A stretch of 64,000 bases of DNA, taken from NCBI GenBank assembly GCA_964058845.1, contig CAXKVR010000129.1:1-64000 (forward strand). Reading direction: 5' to 3'. The notes below the pieces were generated by a model. It made no database searches, was not told where the DNA came from, and worked only from the letters and a program-made list of their open reading frames with translations. This DNA is from Carex sylvatica. Taxonomy: Eukaryota; Streptophyta; Magnoliopsida; Poales; Cyperaceae. The position numbers and the translations under genes are program-made. Each line of letters starts with the position of its first letter. Positions within the stretch are counted from its first letter, which is position 1. Shown one piece after another: positions 1 through 13,118 of the stretch.

Positions 1-2217
1 GTATTGTATTAGGGTTCCAACCACCCTCTTCTCTTGCCATCTAGAGACACTATTAGTGTGTTGTAAAGTCTTTCAATTAGAGTGTTGTATTAGTGTTGCA
101 ACCACTCACTTCTCTTGTCATCTGAATACACTACTAGTCTACTGCAAAGACTTTCAATTGGTGTGTTGTATTAGGGTTGGAACTACACTCTTCTCCTGCC
201 ATATGGAGACACTACTGCTGTGCTGCAAAGACCTTCAATTGGAGTGTTGAATTAGGGTTGCAACCACCCTCTTCAATTGTCATATGGAGATATTACTAGT
301 GTACTGCAAAGACCTTCAATTGGAGTGTTGTATTAGGGTTGGAACTACACTCTTCACCTACCATATGAAGACACAACTAGAGTGCTGCAAAAACCTTCAA
401 TTGGAGTATTGTATTAGGGTTACCACTATCCTATTCTCTTATCATCTTGAGACACCCTCTTCAATTTCCATATAGAGACATAGTGTGCTGCAAAGACCTT
501 CAATTGGAGTGTTATATTGGGGTTGGAACTACACTCTTCACCTGCCATATGAAGACACTATTAGAGTGCTACAAAAATCTTCAATTGGAGTGTTGTATTA
601 GGGTTGAAATAACTCTCTTCTCTTGTTATATTGTGACAACAAAGACTTTCAAATGTAGTATTGTATAAAAGTTACAACTACCATCTTCTGTTGTCTTTTG
701 TAGACACTACTAGTGTGCTGCAAACACTATCAACAGGAGAGTTGTATACGGGTTGCAACTACCCTCTTCTCAAGCCATCAATAGACATTACTTGAGAGCT
801 GCAAAGGTTGCATATAACCTCTTCCCTTGTTATTTTGAGACACTTCTAGAGTCGCAAAGACCTTTAATTGGAGTGTTGTATTACGGTTGCAACCACTCCC
901 TTCTCTTTCCATCTTGAATCACTATTAGTGTGCTGTAAAAAAGCCTTCAATTGGAGTGTTGTATTAGTGTTTCAACCATTCACTTCTCTTGCCATCTAAA
1001 GACACTGCTAGTTTGCTGCAAAGACTTTCAATTTGTGAGTTGTATTTGGATTGGAACTACACTCTTCTCCTGCCATATGGAGACACTATTCGAGTGGTGC
1101 AAAGACCTTCAATTTGAATGTTGTATTATGGTTGCAACAACACTCTTCACTTACCATATGGAGACAATACTAGTGTGTTGCAAAGATCTTCAATTGGAGT
1201 GTTGTATTAGGGTTGCAAATACCCTCTTCTCTAACCATTAGTAGACATTAGTAGTATGCTGCAAACACCTTCATATGGAGAGTTGAGACATTAATTCAGA
1301 GTTGCAAAGACCTTCAATTAGAGTGTTTATTAGGGTAACAACTACCCTCTACCCTTGTTATTTGGAGATATTACTAGTGTGTTGCAAAGACTTTTAATTG
1401 GAGTGTTGTATTGGGGTTGCAACTACCCTCTTCTCATCTGATCTGCAGACATTACTTGAGAGCTGCAAAGATCTTGAATTTGAGTGCTGTATTAGGGTTG
1501 CAACTACCCTCTTCTCTTTTTATTTGGGGACATTACTTGTGTGTTGTGAAGACTTTCTACTGGAGTGTTGTATTGGGGTTGAAATCACCCTCTTCTCATG
1601 CCATCTGTAGACATTACTTGAGAATAGCAAAGACCTTAAATTTGAGTTTTGCATTAGGGTTGCAACTACCCTCTTCTTTTGTTATTTGGAGACATTACTA
1701 GTGTGTTGCAAAGACATTCAACTGGCGTGTTGTATTGGTGTTGCAACCACACTCTTCTCTTGCCATCTGCATAAATTACTTGAGTGCTGCAAAGACCTTC
1801 AATTGGAGTGTTGTATGAGGGTTGTAACTACCATCTTCTTCCCTTGCTATTTGGATACACTAGTAGAGTGTTGCAAAGACCATCAATTGGATTGTTGTAT
1901 TGGGGTTGCAGCCACCCTCTTCTCTTGCCATCTAGAGACACTATTAGTGTATTGTAAAGGCCTTCAATTGGAGTGTTGTATTAGTGTTGCTACCATCCAA
2001 TTCTCTTTCCATATGGAGACACTACTAGTCTGCTGCAAAGACTTTAAATTTGTGTGTTCTATTAGGGTCGGAGCTACACTCTTCTCATTCCATATGGAAA
2101 CACACTACTAGAGTGGTGCAAAGATCTTCAATTGGAGTGTTGTATTATGGTTGCAACAACAATCTTCTCTTGCCATATGGAGACAATATTAGTGTGCTGC
2201 AAAGACCTTCAATTAGA

Positions 2218-3642
2218 GTGTTGTATTAGAGTTGCAATTACCCCCTTCTCTTACCATTTTGAGACACTACTGATGTGTTGCAAACACTTCAAATTGGGGT
2301 TGCAACTAGACTCTTCTCATGCCATCTAAAGAAATTAATTCAGAGCTACAAAGTCCTTAAGTTAGGGTGTTGTATTAGGCTTGCAACTACCCTCTTTCCT
2401 AGCTTTTGGAGACACAACTAGTGTGTTGGAAATAATTTCAATTGGATTATTGTATTGGGGTCGCCATCACACTCTTCTCTTGCCATCTGCATACAATACT
2501 TGAGTGCTACAAAGACCTTAAATTGGAGTGTTGTATTAGAATTGCAACTGCACTCTTAACTTGTTATTTGGAGTCACAACTAGAGTGCTACAAAGACCTT
2601 CAATTAGAGTGTTGTATTAGGGATGCAACTACCTCTTCTCATGACATCTAAATTGGAGTGTAGCAACCATCGACTTCTCTTTCCATCTGGAGACACTACT
2701 ATTGCGCTACAAAGACCTTCAATTGGAGTGTTGTATGAGGGTTTTAACTACCCTCTTCCCTCACTATTTGGAGACACTAGTAGAGTGTTGCAAAGACCAT
2801 TAACTAGAGTGTTATATTAGGGTTGCAACTCTTCTCTTGCCATCTAGAGACACTATTAGTGTGTTGTAAAGGCCTTCAATTGGAGTGTTGTATTAGTGTT
2901 GCAACCACTCAATTCTCTTTCCATCTGGAGACACTACTAGTCTGCTGCAAAGACATTAAATTCGTGTGTTGTATTAGAGTTGGAGCTACACTCTTCTCAT
3001 GCCATATGGAGACACACTACTAGAGTGGTGCAAAGACCTTCAATGGTAGTGTTGTATTAGGGTTGCAACTATCTTCTTCCCTTGTTATTTGGAGACATTA
3101 CTTGTGTGTTGCAATGCCTTTTCATTGGAGTGTTGTATTAGAGTTGCAATTACCCCCTTCTCTTACCATTTTGAGGCACTACTGATGTGTTGCAAACACT
3201 TCAAATTGGGGTGGCAACTTGACTCTTCTGATGCCATCTAAAGAAATTAATTAAGAGCTACAAAGTCTTTAAGTTAGGGTGTTGTATTAGGCTTGCAAAT
3301 ACCCTCTTTCCTAGCTTTTGGAGACACTAGTAGTGTGTTGGAAATAATTTCAATTGGATTATTGTATTGGGGTCGCCATCACACTCTTCTCTTGCCATCT
3401 GCATACAATACTTGAGTGCTACAAAGACCTTAAATTGGAGTGTTGTATTAGAGTTGCAACTGCACTCTTAACTTGTTATTTGGAGTCACAACTAGAGTGC
3501 TACAAAGACCTTCAATTAGAGTGTTGTATTAGGGATGCAACTACCTCTTCTCATGACATCTAAATTGGAGTGTAGCAACCATCGACTTCTCTTTCCATCT
3601 GGAGACACTACTATTGCGCTACAAAGACCTTCAATTGGAGTA
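2218..3642 (+). repeat. Block duplication inside the 81-bp array (912-bp offset)
   Basis: About 510 bp at 2218-2730 recurs nearly unchanged at 3130-3642. Both copies share unit-specific quirks: a shortened unit around CACTTCAAATTGGGG, the variant TCGCCATCACACTCTTC, and the short stretch CTTCTCATGACATC. Sharing of such private variants shows duplication of a multi-unit block rather than independent drift. The offset of 912 bp is 11 units plus 21 bp, in line with indel-bearing units inside the block. Confidence 0.85.
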
Positions 3643-6600
3643 TTGTACATGGGTTGCAATAACACTCTTCTCATTTAATCTGTAGACACTACTAGTGTGC
3701 TGCAAACACCTACAACTGGAGAGTTGTATTTGGGTTGCATCTACCCTTTTCTCTTGCCGTCTGCAGACATTACTTAAGAGTTTGGAGTGTTGTATTACGG
3801 TTGCAACTACCCTCTTCCCTTACAATTTGCAGACAACACTAGAGTGCTGCAAAGACCTTCAACTGGAGTATTAGGGTTGCAACCATCCTTTTCTCTTGCC
3901 ATTTGGAGACTATTAGTGTGTTGTAAAGACATTCAATTGGAGTGTTGTAATAGGGTTCTAACTAACCTCTTCTCTATCCAAATGGAGGCTATACAAGTGT
4001 GGTGCAAAGACTATCAATTCGATTATAGTATTAGGGTTATAAGTTGTAAATACCCTCTTCTCTTGCCATCTAAAGACACAACTAGTTTGCTCAAAGACCT
4101 TTAACTGGAGTGTTGCATTGGGGTTGCAACTACACTCTTCCCTTTCTATTTTGAGACATTATCAGTGTGCTGTAAAGGCCATCAATTGGAGTGTAGCAAC
4201 CACCTACTTCTCTTTCCATCTGGAGACACTACTAGTGTGCTGCAAAGACCTTCAATTGGAGTGTTGTATAAGGGTTACAACTATCCTCTTCTCTTTCAAT
4301 CTATAGACACTATTAGTGTGCTGAAAACACCTTCGACTGGAGAGTTGTATTTGGGTTGCATTTAACCTTTTTTTATGCCATCTAGAAACATTACTTGAGA
4401 GCTGCAAATACATTCAATTTTTGTGTTGTATTAGGGTTGCAACTACCCTCTTCCCTTACAATTTGGAGACAACACTAGAGTGCTGCAAAGACCTTCAATT
4501 GGAGTGTTGTATTAGGGTTGCAACCATCCTTTTCTCTTGTCATCTTGAAACACTACTAGTGTGTTGTAAGCACATTCAATTGGAATGTTGTACTGGGGTT
4601 GGAACTACACTCTTCTTCTGTCATATGGAGATACTACTAGAGTATTGTAAAGACCTTCAATTGGAGTGTCGTATTAGGGTTGCAACAACTCTCTTGTCTT
4701 GCCATATGGGCACAATACTAGTCTGCTGCATAGACATTCAAATTCAGTATTGTATAAGAGAGTGCCACTACCCTCTTCTCTTGCCTTTGGAGACACTACT
4801 AGTGTGCTACAAGCACCTTCAACTGGAGTGTTGTATTTGGGTTGCAACTACCCTCTTTTCATGCCATCTACAAACATTACTTGAGAGCTGCAAATACATT
4901 CAATTGGAGTGTTGTAATAGGGTTGCAACTACCCTCTTCCCTTTTGGAGACACAACTAGTGTGCTGCAAATAAATTCAGTTAGAGTGTTGTATTAGGTTG
5001 CAACTACCCTCTTCCCTTACGGAGACACTACTAGTATGCTAGAAAGACCTTCAACTGGAGTGTTGTATTTGGGTTGCAACCACCCTCTTGTCATGCAATC
5101 TGCGGACATTACTTGAGAGTTGCAAAAACATTCAAATGGAGTGTTGTATTAGGGTTGCAACTACCATCTTCCCTTACTATTTGGAGACACTACTAGAGTG
5201 CTGCAAAGACCTTCAATTGGAGTTTTGTACTGTGGTTGTAACCACCTTCTTCTCTTGTCATATGGAAACACTGTTAATGTTCTGTAAAGTCCTTCAATTG
5301 GAGTGTTGTAACTAACCTCTTCTTTATCCAAATGGAGACAATAAAAGTATGCTGCAAAGGTCATCAATTGGATTATTATATTAGGGTTACAACTACCATA
5401 TTCTCTTGTCATCTAAAGACACAACTAGTTTGCTCAAAGATCTTCAACATGAGTGTTGTATTGGGGTTGCAACAACACTCTTCCCTTGCTATTTGGAGAC
5501 ACTATTAATGTGCCGTAAAAGGCTTAAATTGGAGTGTTGAATTAGTGTAGCAATCACCCACTTATCTTTCCATCTGGAGACACTATTAGTGTGCTGCAAA
5601 TAACTTCAATTGGAGTGTTGTATAAGGGTTGCAACTCTTCTCTTTCAATCTATAGACACTACTAGTGTACTGCAAACACGTTCAAATGGAGAGTAGTATT
5701 TGGGTTGCATCTACCCTTTTCTCATGCCATCAGCGACATTACTTGCGAGTTGCAAAGACATTGGACTGTTGTATAAGTGTTGCAACTACCCTCTTCTCTT
5801 TCAATCTGTAGACACTACTAGTGTTCTGCAAACAACATCAATTATAGTGTTGTATTAGGGTTGCATATACCCTCTTCCCTTTCTATTTGGAGACACTACT
5901 AGAGTGCTGCAAATATGTTCAATTGGAGTGTTGTACTTGGGTTGTAACCACCCTCTTCTCTTTCCATCAAGAGACATTATTAGTGTCCTGTAAAGGCCTT
6001 CAATTTGATAGTTGTATTAGTGTTTGAACCACCCACTTCTCTTGTCATCTGGAGACACCACTAGTCTGCTGCAAAGACGTTCAATTTCTGTGTTGTATTA
6101 GGGTTGGAACTACCATCTTCTTTCACTATCTGGAGACACTATTAGTGTGCTGCAAACGCCTCCAACTAGAGAGCTGTACTGGGGTGGCAACTACCCTCTT
6201 ATCATGCCATCTAAAGACATTAATTCGGACCTACAAAGACCTTCAATGGTAGTGTTGTATTAGGGTTGCAACTATCTTCTTCCCTTGTTATTTGGAGACA
6301 TTACTTGTGTGTTGCAATGCCTTTTCATTGGAGTGTTGTATTAGGGTTGCAACTACCCTCTTCTCATGCCATCTGCATACTTTACTTAAGAGCAACAGTG
6401 ACCTTGAATTTGAGTGTTGTATTAGGGTTGCAACAACCATCTTCCCTTGTTATTTGGAGACATTACTAGTGTATTGTGAAGACTTTCAGCTGGAGTGTTG
6501 TATTAAGATTGCAACTACCCTCTTCCTTTGTTATTTAGAGACATTACTAGTTTGTTGTAATGACTTTCCACTGAAGAATTGTATTGGGGTTGCAACCACA

Positions 6601-8673
6601 CTCTTCCCTAGCCATCTGCATACATTACTTGAGTGCTGCAAAGACATTCAATTGGAGTGTTGTATTAGGGTTGCAAATTCCCTCTTCTCCTGCCATTTGG
6701 AGACACTACTACTCTGCTGCAAAGACTTTCAATTGGTGTATTATATTTTGGGTTGGACCTACACTTTACTCCTGCCATATGAGACACTACTAGAGTAGTG
6801 GAAAGACCTTCAATTGTGTTGTTATATTATGGTTGCAACAACATTCTTCTCTTGCCGTATGGAGATAGTGCTAGTGTGCTGCAAAGACCTTCAATTGGTG
6901 TGTTGTATTAGGGTTCAAACTACTCTCTTCTCTTGCTATCCAAAGAAATTAATTTAGGGCTGCAAAGACCTTCAATTAGAGTGTTGTACTAGGGTTGTAA
7001 CTACTCTCTTCCCTTTCCTTTGGAGACGCTACTAGTGTGTTGCAAAGACTTTCAACTGAAGTGTTGTATTGGGGTTGCCACCACAATCTTCTCTTGCCAT
7101 CTACATACATTACTTGAGTGCTGTAAAGACCTTCAATTGGAGTATTGTATTAGGATTGCAACTACACTCCTAACTTGTTATTTGGAGTCACTACTAGAGT
7201 GCCACAAAGACCTTCAATTGGAGAGTTGAATTAGGGTTGCAAGTACTCTTTTCTCATGCCATCTGGAGACATTACTTGAGACCTGCAAATACATTCAATT
7301 AAATTGTTGTATTAGGGTTGCAACTACCATCTTCCCTTACTATTTGGAGACAATACTAGAGTGTTGCAAAGACCTGCAATTGGAGTGTTATATTAGGGTT
7401 GTAACCATTCTCGTCTCTTGCTATCTAAAGACTATACTAGTTTGCTCAAGGGCCTTCAACTGGAGTGTTGTATTGGGGTTGCAACTACACTCTTCCATTG
7501 CTATTTGAAGACACTATTAGTGTGTTGTAAATGCCTTCAATTGGAGTGTTGTATTAGTGTAACAACCACCAACTTCTCTTTCCATCTGGGGACACTACTA
7601 GTGTGCTATAAAGACCTTCAATTGAAGTGTTGTATTAGGGCTGCAGCTACCCTTTTATCTTTCAATTTGGAGACAATACTAGAGTGCTGCAAAGACTTTC
7701 AATTTAAGTGTTGTATTAGGGTTGCAACCACCATCTTCTCTTACCATCTGGAGACACTATTAGTGTAGGACCTTGAATTTGAGTTTTGTATTAGGGTTGC
7801 AATGACCCTCTTCCTTCGTTATTTGTAGACATTACTAGTGTGTTGCAAATACTTTCAACTGGAGATTTGTATTAGGGTTGCAACCACTCTTCCCTAGCCA
7901 TTTGCATAAATTACTTGAGTGCTGCAAAGACCTTCAATTGGAGTGTTGTATTAGAGTTGCAACTACCCTCTTCTCTTGCATTTGGAGACACTACTACTGT
8001 GCTGCAAAGACTTCTAATTGGTGTATTGTATTATGGTTTGAGCTACACTCTTCTCCTGCCATATGGAGACACTACTAGGGTAGTGCAAAGACCTTCAATT
8101 TGAGTGTTGTATTATGGTTGCAACAATACTCTTCTCTTGCCATATGGAGACACTATTGTATAAAGATTTTCAATTGGAGTATTGTATAAGGGCTGCAGCT
8201 ACCCTCTTCTCTTTCAAATTGGAGACAATACTAGAGTGCTGCAAATACATTCAATTGAAGTATTGTATTAGGGTTGCAACGACTCTCTTCACTTACCATA
8301 TGGAGACAATATTAGTGTGATGTAAAGACCTTCAATTGGAGTGTTGTAATAGGGTTGCAACTACCCTCTTCTCTATGCAAATGTAGATAATAGAAGTGTG
8401 CTGCAAAGACTTTCAATTGGATTATTGTATTAGGGTTAAAACTATCATCTTTTCAAGCCATCTAAAGACTACTAATGTGCTCAAAGACCTTCAACTAGAG
8501 TGTTGTATTGGGATTGCAATTACACTCTTCCCTTGCTATTTAGAGACACTATTAGTGTGCTGTAAAGGCCTTGAATTGGAGTGTTGTATTAGTGTTGCAA
8601 CCACCCACTTCTCTTTTCATCTGGAGATGCTACAACTGTGCTACAAAGACCTTCAATTGGAGTATTATATTAA

Positions 8674-9985
8674 GGTTGGATACACTCTTCTCCAACCATA
8701 TGGAGACACTCTTCTCTTGTCATCTGGTGACAGTAGTACGCTGCTACAAATACCTTCAATTTAAGTATTGTATTTGGGTTGCAACTACCATCTTTTCTTA
8801 CATTTGGAGAAACTACTAGGGTGCTGCAAACACCTCCAATTGGAATGTTCTATTAGAATTACAACTGCCCTCTTCTCATGCCATCTACAGACTTTACTTA
8901 AGAGCTGCAAAGACCATCAATTGAAGTGTTATATTAGGGTTGTAACTACCCTCTTCCTTTGCTATTTGGAGAGACTACTAGTGTGCTGCAAAGACTTTGA
9001 ACTGAAGTGCTGTATTGGAGTTGCAACCACACTCTTCTCTTGCAATATCTATACATTACTGGAGTGCTGCAAAGACCTTCAAATGGAGTGTTGTATTAGG
9101 GTTGCAACTACCCTCTTCCATTGTTATTTGGAGACACTACTAGAGTGCTACAAAGACCTTCAATTGGAGTGTTGTATTGGGGCTGCAACCGCCCTCTTCT
9201 CTTGCCATCTGAAAATACTAGTAGAGTGCTGGAAAGACATTCAATTGGAGTGTTGTATTAGGGTTGCAACCACCCTCTTCTTTACACATCTGGAGACACT
9301 ATTAGTGTGCCGGAAAGGCCTTCAATTGAAGTGTTATATTAGTGTTGCAACCACCCAATTCTCTTGCCTTCTGGAGACACTACTAGTGTGCTGTAAAGAT
9401 TTTCATTTGGAGTTTTGTATTAGGGTTGGATACACTCTTCTCCTACCATATGGAGACACTCTTCTCTTGTCATATGGTGACAGTAGTATGCTGCTGCAAA
9501 TACCTTCAATTTAAGTGTTGTATTTGGGTTGCAACTATCCTCTTTTCTTGCATTTGGAGAAACTTCTAGGGTGCTACAAACACCTTCAACTGAAATGTTG
9601 TATTGGGATTGCAACTGCCCTCTTCTCATGTCATCTACAGACTTTACTTAAGAGCTGCAAAGACCATCAATTGAAGTGTTGTATTAGAGTTACAACTACC
9701 CTCTTCCTTTGCTATTTAGAGAGACTACTATTTTGCTGCAAAGACTTTGAACTGAAGTGTTGTATTGGGGTTGCAACCACACTCTTCTCTTGCCATATCT
9801 ATACATTACTTGAGTGCTGCAAAGACCTTCAAATGGAGTGTTGTGTTAGGGTTGCAAGTATCATCTTCCATTGTTATTTAGAGACACTACTAGAGTGTTG
9901 CAAAGACCTTTAATTCGAGTGTTGTATTGGGGTTGCAACTGCCCTCTTCTCTTGCCATCTGGAGACACTAGTAGTGTGCTATAAA
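8674..9985 (+). repeat. Block duplication inside the 81-bp array (750-bp offset)
   Basis: About 560 bp from 8674 recurs at 9424. Both copies contain a unit variant GGTTGGATACACTC followed by a partial extra unit with TGGTGACAGTAGTA, then the same order of unit types. The offset is 750 bp. This is a second, separate multi-unit duplication in the same array. Confidence 0.85.
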
Positions 9986-11390
9986 GACCTTCAATTGAAG
10001 TATTGTATTAGGGTTGTAACTATCCTCTTCTCTTGCCATCTAGAGACACTACTAGTGTGCTGTAGACACCTTCAACTAGAGTGTTGAATTGGGGTTGCAA
10101 CTCTTCTCATGCTACTATATGTAGACATTACTAAAGAGCTTCAAAGACAATCAATTGGAGTGTTGTATTACGGTTGTAACTACCCTCTTTCCTTTCTATT
10201 TGGAGAGACTACTAGTGTGTTGCAAAGACTTTGAACTGGAGTGTTGTATTGGGGTTGCAACTACCCTCTTCTCTTGCCACTGTATTAATTACTTGAGCGC
10301 TGCAAAGACCTTCAATTTGAGTGTTGTATTAGGGTAGCAAAAACTCTATTTTCTTATCATATGGAGACAATACTAGTGTGCTGCAAAGACCGTCAACTGG
10401 AGTGTTGTATTGGAGTTGCAACTATGCTCTTCTCATGCTATATGTAGAAATTACTTGAGAACTGCAAAGACCTTCAATTGTTGTGTTGTATTAGAGTTGC
10501 AACTACCATCTTCCGTTACCATTTGGAGACACTACTAGAGTGCTACAAAGATCTTCAATTGGAGTGTTGTATTATGTTTACGACCACTCACTTGTCTTGC
10601 CATTTGGAGACACTACTAGAGTGTTGTAAAGGCCTTCAATTGGAGTGTTGTATTAGGGTTGCAATCACCCTGTTCTCTTGCCGTCTAGAAATACTACTAG
10701 TGTGCTGCAAAGACTTTCAACTTGAGTGTTGTGTTGGGATTGCAACTACACTCTTCTCTTGCCATCTACATACATTACTTGAGTGCTGCAAATACATTGA
10801 ATTGTATGTTGTATTAGGGTTGCAACTACCCTCTTCAATTGCTATGTGGAGACAATACTAGAGTGCTGCAAAGACCTTCAATTGGAGTGTTGTATTAGGG
10901 TTGCGATCACCCTCTTTTCTTGTCATATGTAGATAGTATTATTGTGTTGTAGAGAGCTTCAATTGGAGTGTTGTAATAGGGTTGCAACTACCCTCTTCTC
11001 TATCCAAATGGAGACAATACAAGTGTGTTGAAAAGACCTTTAATTGGAGTATTGTATTAGGGTTGTAACCACCCTCTTCTCTTGCCATCTAAAGACATAC
11101 TAGTGTGCTGCAAAGACCTTGAACTGGAGTGTTGTAATGGGGTTGCAACTACACTCTCCTCTTGCTATTTGGAGACACTACTAGAGCACTACAAGGACCT
11201 TCAATCGGAATGTTGTATTGGGGTTGCATCTACCCTCTTCTCATTCCATATGCAGACATTACTTGAGAGCTGCAAATACCTTCAATTGTATGTATTAGGG
11301 TTGCAACTACCATTTTTCCTAACCATTTGGAGACACTACTAGAGTGCAGCAAACATCTTAAATTGGAGTGTAGTATTAGAGTTGTGAATT

Positions 11391-11684
11391 TGATTTGGAG
11401 ACTTGTACCGTGTCTAGGGGCGAATTTAGGATTTTTGTCAGGGTAGGACAAGATAGTTTATATACAGGTCCAGTATTTAATCAGATTTAAACCTATTAAC
11501 TAATCGGGTACTAAATAAAAAATAATCTATATGCCAAAATATTTTTTAAGTAAAATGAAACTGGACTTTGGCTTTTTGAAAAAAATTAGTATGCCAGAAA
11601 AGTTTTTCGAATCTAAACATGACATACAAAAAAGAAGTTCGATAATAGTATCTGTGTAACCGTGGGTTAACCCTTATATATATA
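11391..11684. other. AT-rich spacer between satellite and first foldback element
   Basis: Unit periodicity fades out after about 11390. The spacer has no recognisable gene. A short stretch at 11413-11452 (AGGGGCGAATTTAGG, then CAGGGTAGGACAAG) resembles, in inverted orientation, the sequence near 24430-24540, so both may be ends of an unrelated degraded element. Confidence 0.4.
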
Positions 11685-12089
11685 TGGGCTATGGTACATT
11701 GCAATGCATAAGTATTTTTGTGCATTGGACTATAAATCACCGATTGAAAGTTTAAATGACCGATCCAAACCGTTCATCTTATTCTCCATATTAATATGTG
11801 CTTGGAGACCAAATTTTACATTTTTTGGAATTTTTTTACTATTTATTAAGACACTTTGAGAATCGCTGATCTAACGGCAATAGTAAAATCAAATGGCATC
11901 ATTGGATCAGTGATTTTCAAAGCGGCTTAATAAATTGTAAAAAATTTCCAAAAAATGTAAAATTTGGTCTCCAAGCACATATTAATATGGAGAACAAGAT
12001 GAACGGTTTAGATCGATCATTTGAACTTTGAATCCTATGATTTATGGTCCAATGCACAATAATGCCTATGCATTGCAATGTACCATAGC

Positions 12090-12092
<3 letters not shown>
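11685..12092. repeat. Foldback element, family A, copy 1
   Basis: The two ends are reverse complements (TGGGCTATGGTACATTGCAA at 11685; its complement ends at 12092) and the whole ~410 bp folds on itself. Inner arms carry the family core: CTTGGAGACCAAATTTTA on the left and its complement GGTCTCCAAGCACAT on the right, with AACCGTTCATCTT next to it. It has no coding capacity and is flanked by TA and TC microsatellites. Target duplications are not clear here. Confidence 0.85.

Positions 12093-12150
<58 letters not shown>
12091..12150. repeat. (TC)n(TA)n microsatellite
   Basis: Uninterrupted TC dinucleotides pass directly into TA dinucleotides between foldback copies 1 and 2. Confidence 0.95.
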
Positions 12151-12151
<1 letters not shown>

Positions 12152-12153
<2 letters not shown>

Positions 12154-12555
12154 TAAGGCTAGGGTGCTATGGGTTGCATAGAGGACTACGGTGCTACGGC
12201 TCAATATTCGTGTTTTTAAAATTCTAACGGTCGATCCGAACCGTTCATCTTGTTCTCAATAGTAATACGTGTTTGGAGACCAAATTTTATATTTTTTGGA
12301 AATTTTTTACTATTTTTTTAGATAGTTAGAAAATCAAATTTCTGAATGGTGCATAATTTTTTAGATCAAGTGATTTTCTACCTATTTAAAAAAATAGTAA
12401 AAAATTTCAAAAAAATGTAAAATTTGGTATCCAAACACATATTAATGTAGAGAACAAGATGAATGGTTTGGGTCGATCGTTACGATTTTGAAAAGTCGAA
12501 TATTGAGCCATAGCACCGTAGCTCTCTATGCAACCCATAACACCCTAGCCTTACT
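12152..12555. repeat. Foldback element, family A, copy 2
   Basis: The end AGTAAGGCTAGGGTGCTATG at 12152 is matched by its complement finishing CTAGCCTTACT at 12555. Inner arms carry GTTTGGAGACCAAATTT and its complement. The ~400-bp palindrome sits between TA microsatellites, and its terminal 30 bp differ from those of copy 1 although the core is shared. Confidence 0.88.
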
Positions 12556-12573
12556 ATATATATATATATAAGC

Positions 12574-12812
12574 TCAAAATGTTTTTTCCTGGCCTCCGGA
12601 ACAAACGACTCAAATTTCTGATTTTCAAAGTCTAAACAGTCAATCCAAACTGTTAAATGTTTAATCTATATTAAAATGTGATTGAAAACTAAATTTTTCA
12701 TTTTTTTGAAATTATTTTACTATATATTAAGATGGTTTGAAAATTATTATTTTTATTAAAATTCTGCATCATTGAAAAACTGCGATTTTTAAACCATCTT
12801 AATTAATAGTTA
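12574..12812. repeat. Foldback element, family A, decayed copy 3
   Basis: The left arm shows degraded family-A core (TCAATCCAAACTGTTAAATG, then ATTAAAATGTGATTGAAAAC). The hairpin centre pairs AAGATGGTTTGAAAATTAT with its near complement. The outer right arm is missing, so this is a truncated, older copy. Confidence 0.6.
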
Positions 12813-13113
12813 AATTAAATAGAAAAAAGAAAGAAGTAAATAGCAAGTCACTAGCAAACTCAGTATATCAAAGGAAATGGAGGTGCCCAATAACTGTGGA
12901 ATGGTGAAGAAGAAATAGTAAATGAAAATAAAACGAAACGAAAAGAAAAGAAAAGGGAGGCTGGTTGGCTTGCACCTAGATCATTCATACATTATGTTGT
13001 GCACCCCATGTTCTTTCTCATTTAATCTTACTGGTGGGCCCACTAATTTAAGCCAACCAGCTCAACTCATTATATTCTCTCCTTTGATACGTTTGGTTTA
13101 TGAAAACTGAGTA

Positions 13114-13118
13114 GTGTT
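13114..13118. other. Left 5-bp target-site duplication (GTGTT) of the copia element
   Basis: GTGTT directly precedes the 5' LTR and is repeated at 24276-24280 directly after the 3' LTR. Five-base duplications are typical of LTR retrotransposon integration. Confidence 0.9.

Larger units (their letters stand above)
1..11390 (+). repeat. 81-bp tandem repeat array (satellite-like), about 140 units
   Basis: The motif TTGTATTAG recurs at 4, 85 and 166, a period of 81 bp, and continues with small indels to about 11390. Units share the blocks GGTTGCAACTACCCTCTTC, GGAGACACTACTAG and GCAAAGACCTTCAATTGGAG. Because 81 is divisible by 3, two of the three forward frames of the common unit lack stops, which creates many open frames of 60-250 codons with a 27-residue, cysteine-rich period. 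Units fall into variants (for example ACTTGAGAGCTGC versus ACTAGTGTGCTGC). The array starts before the window. I read it as noncoding satellite DNA: frames break often, no gene signals flank it, and two unrelated frames are equally open. Confidence 0.95.

Noticed and set aside
8768..9913. Long cysteine-rich open frames (up to 248 codons) in the 81-bp array as a repeat-protein gene
   Set aside because: A second forward frame is equally open, frames break at unit indels, starts are arbitrary, and no gene signals are visible. The openness follows from the unit length.
1..11390. CRISPR-like array
   Set aside because: There are no unique spacers between constant repeats. The entire 81-bp unit repeats, and the DNA is from a plant.
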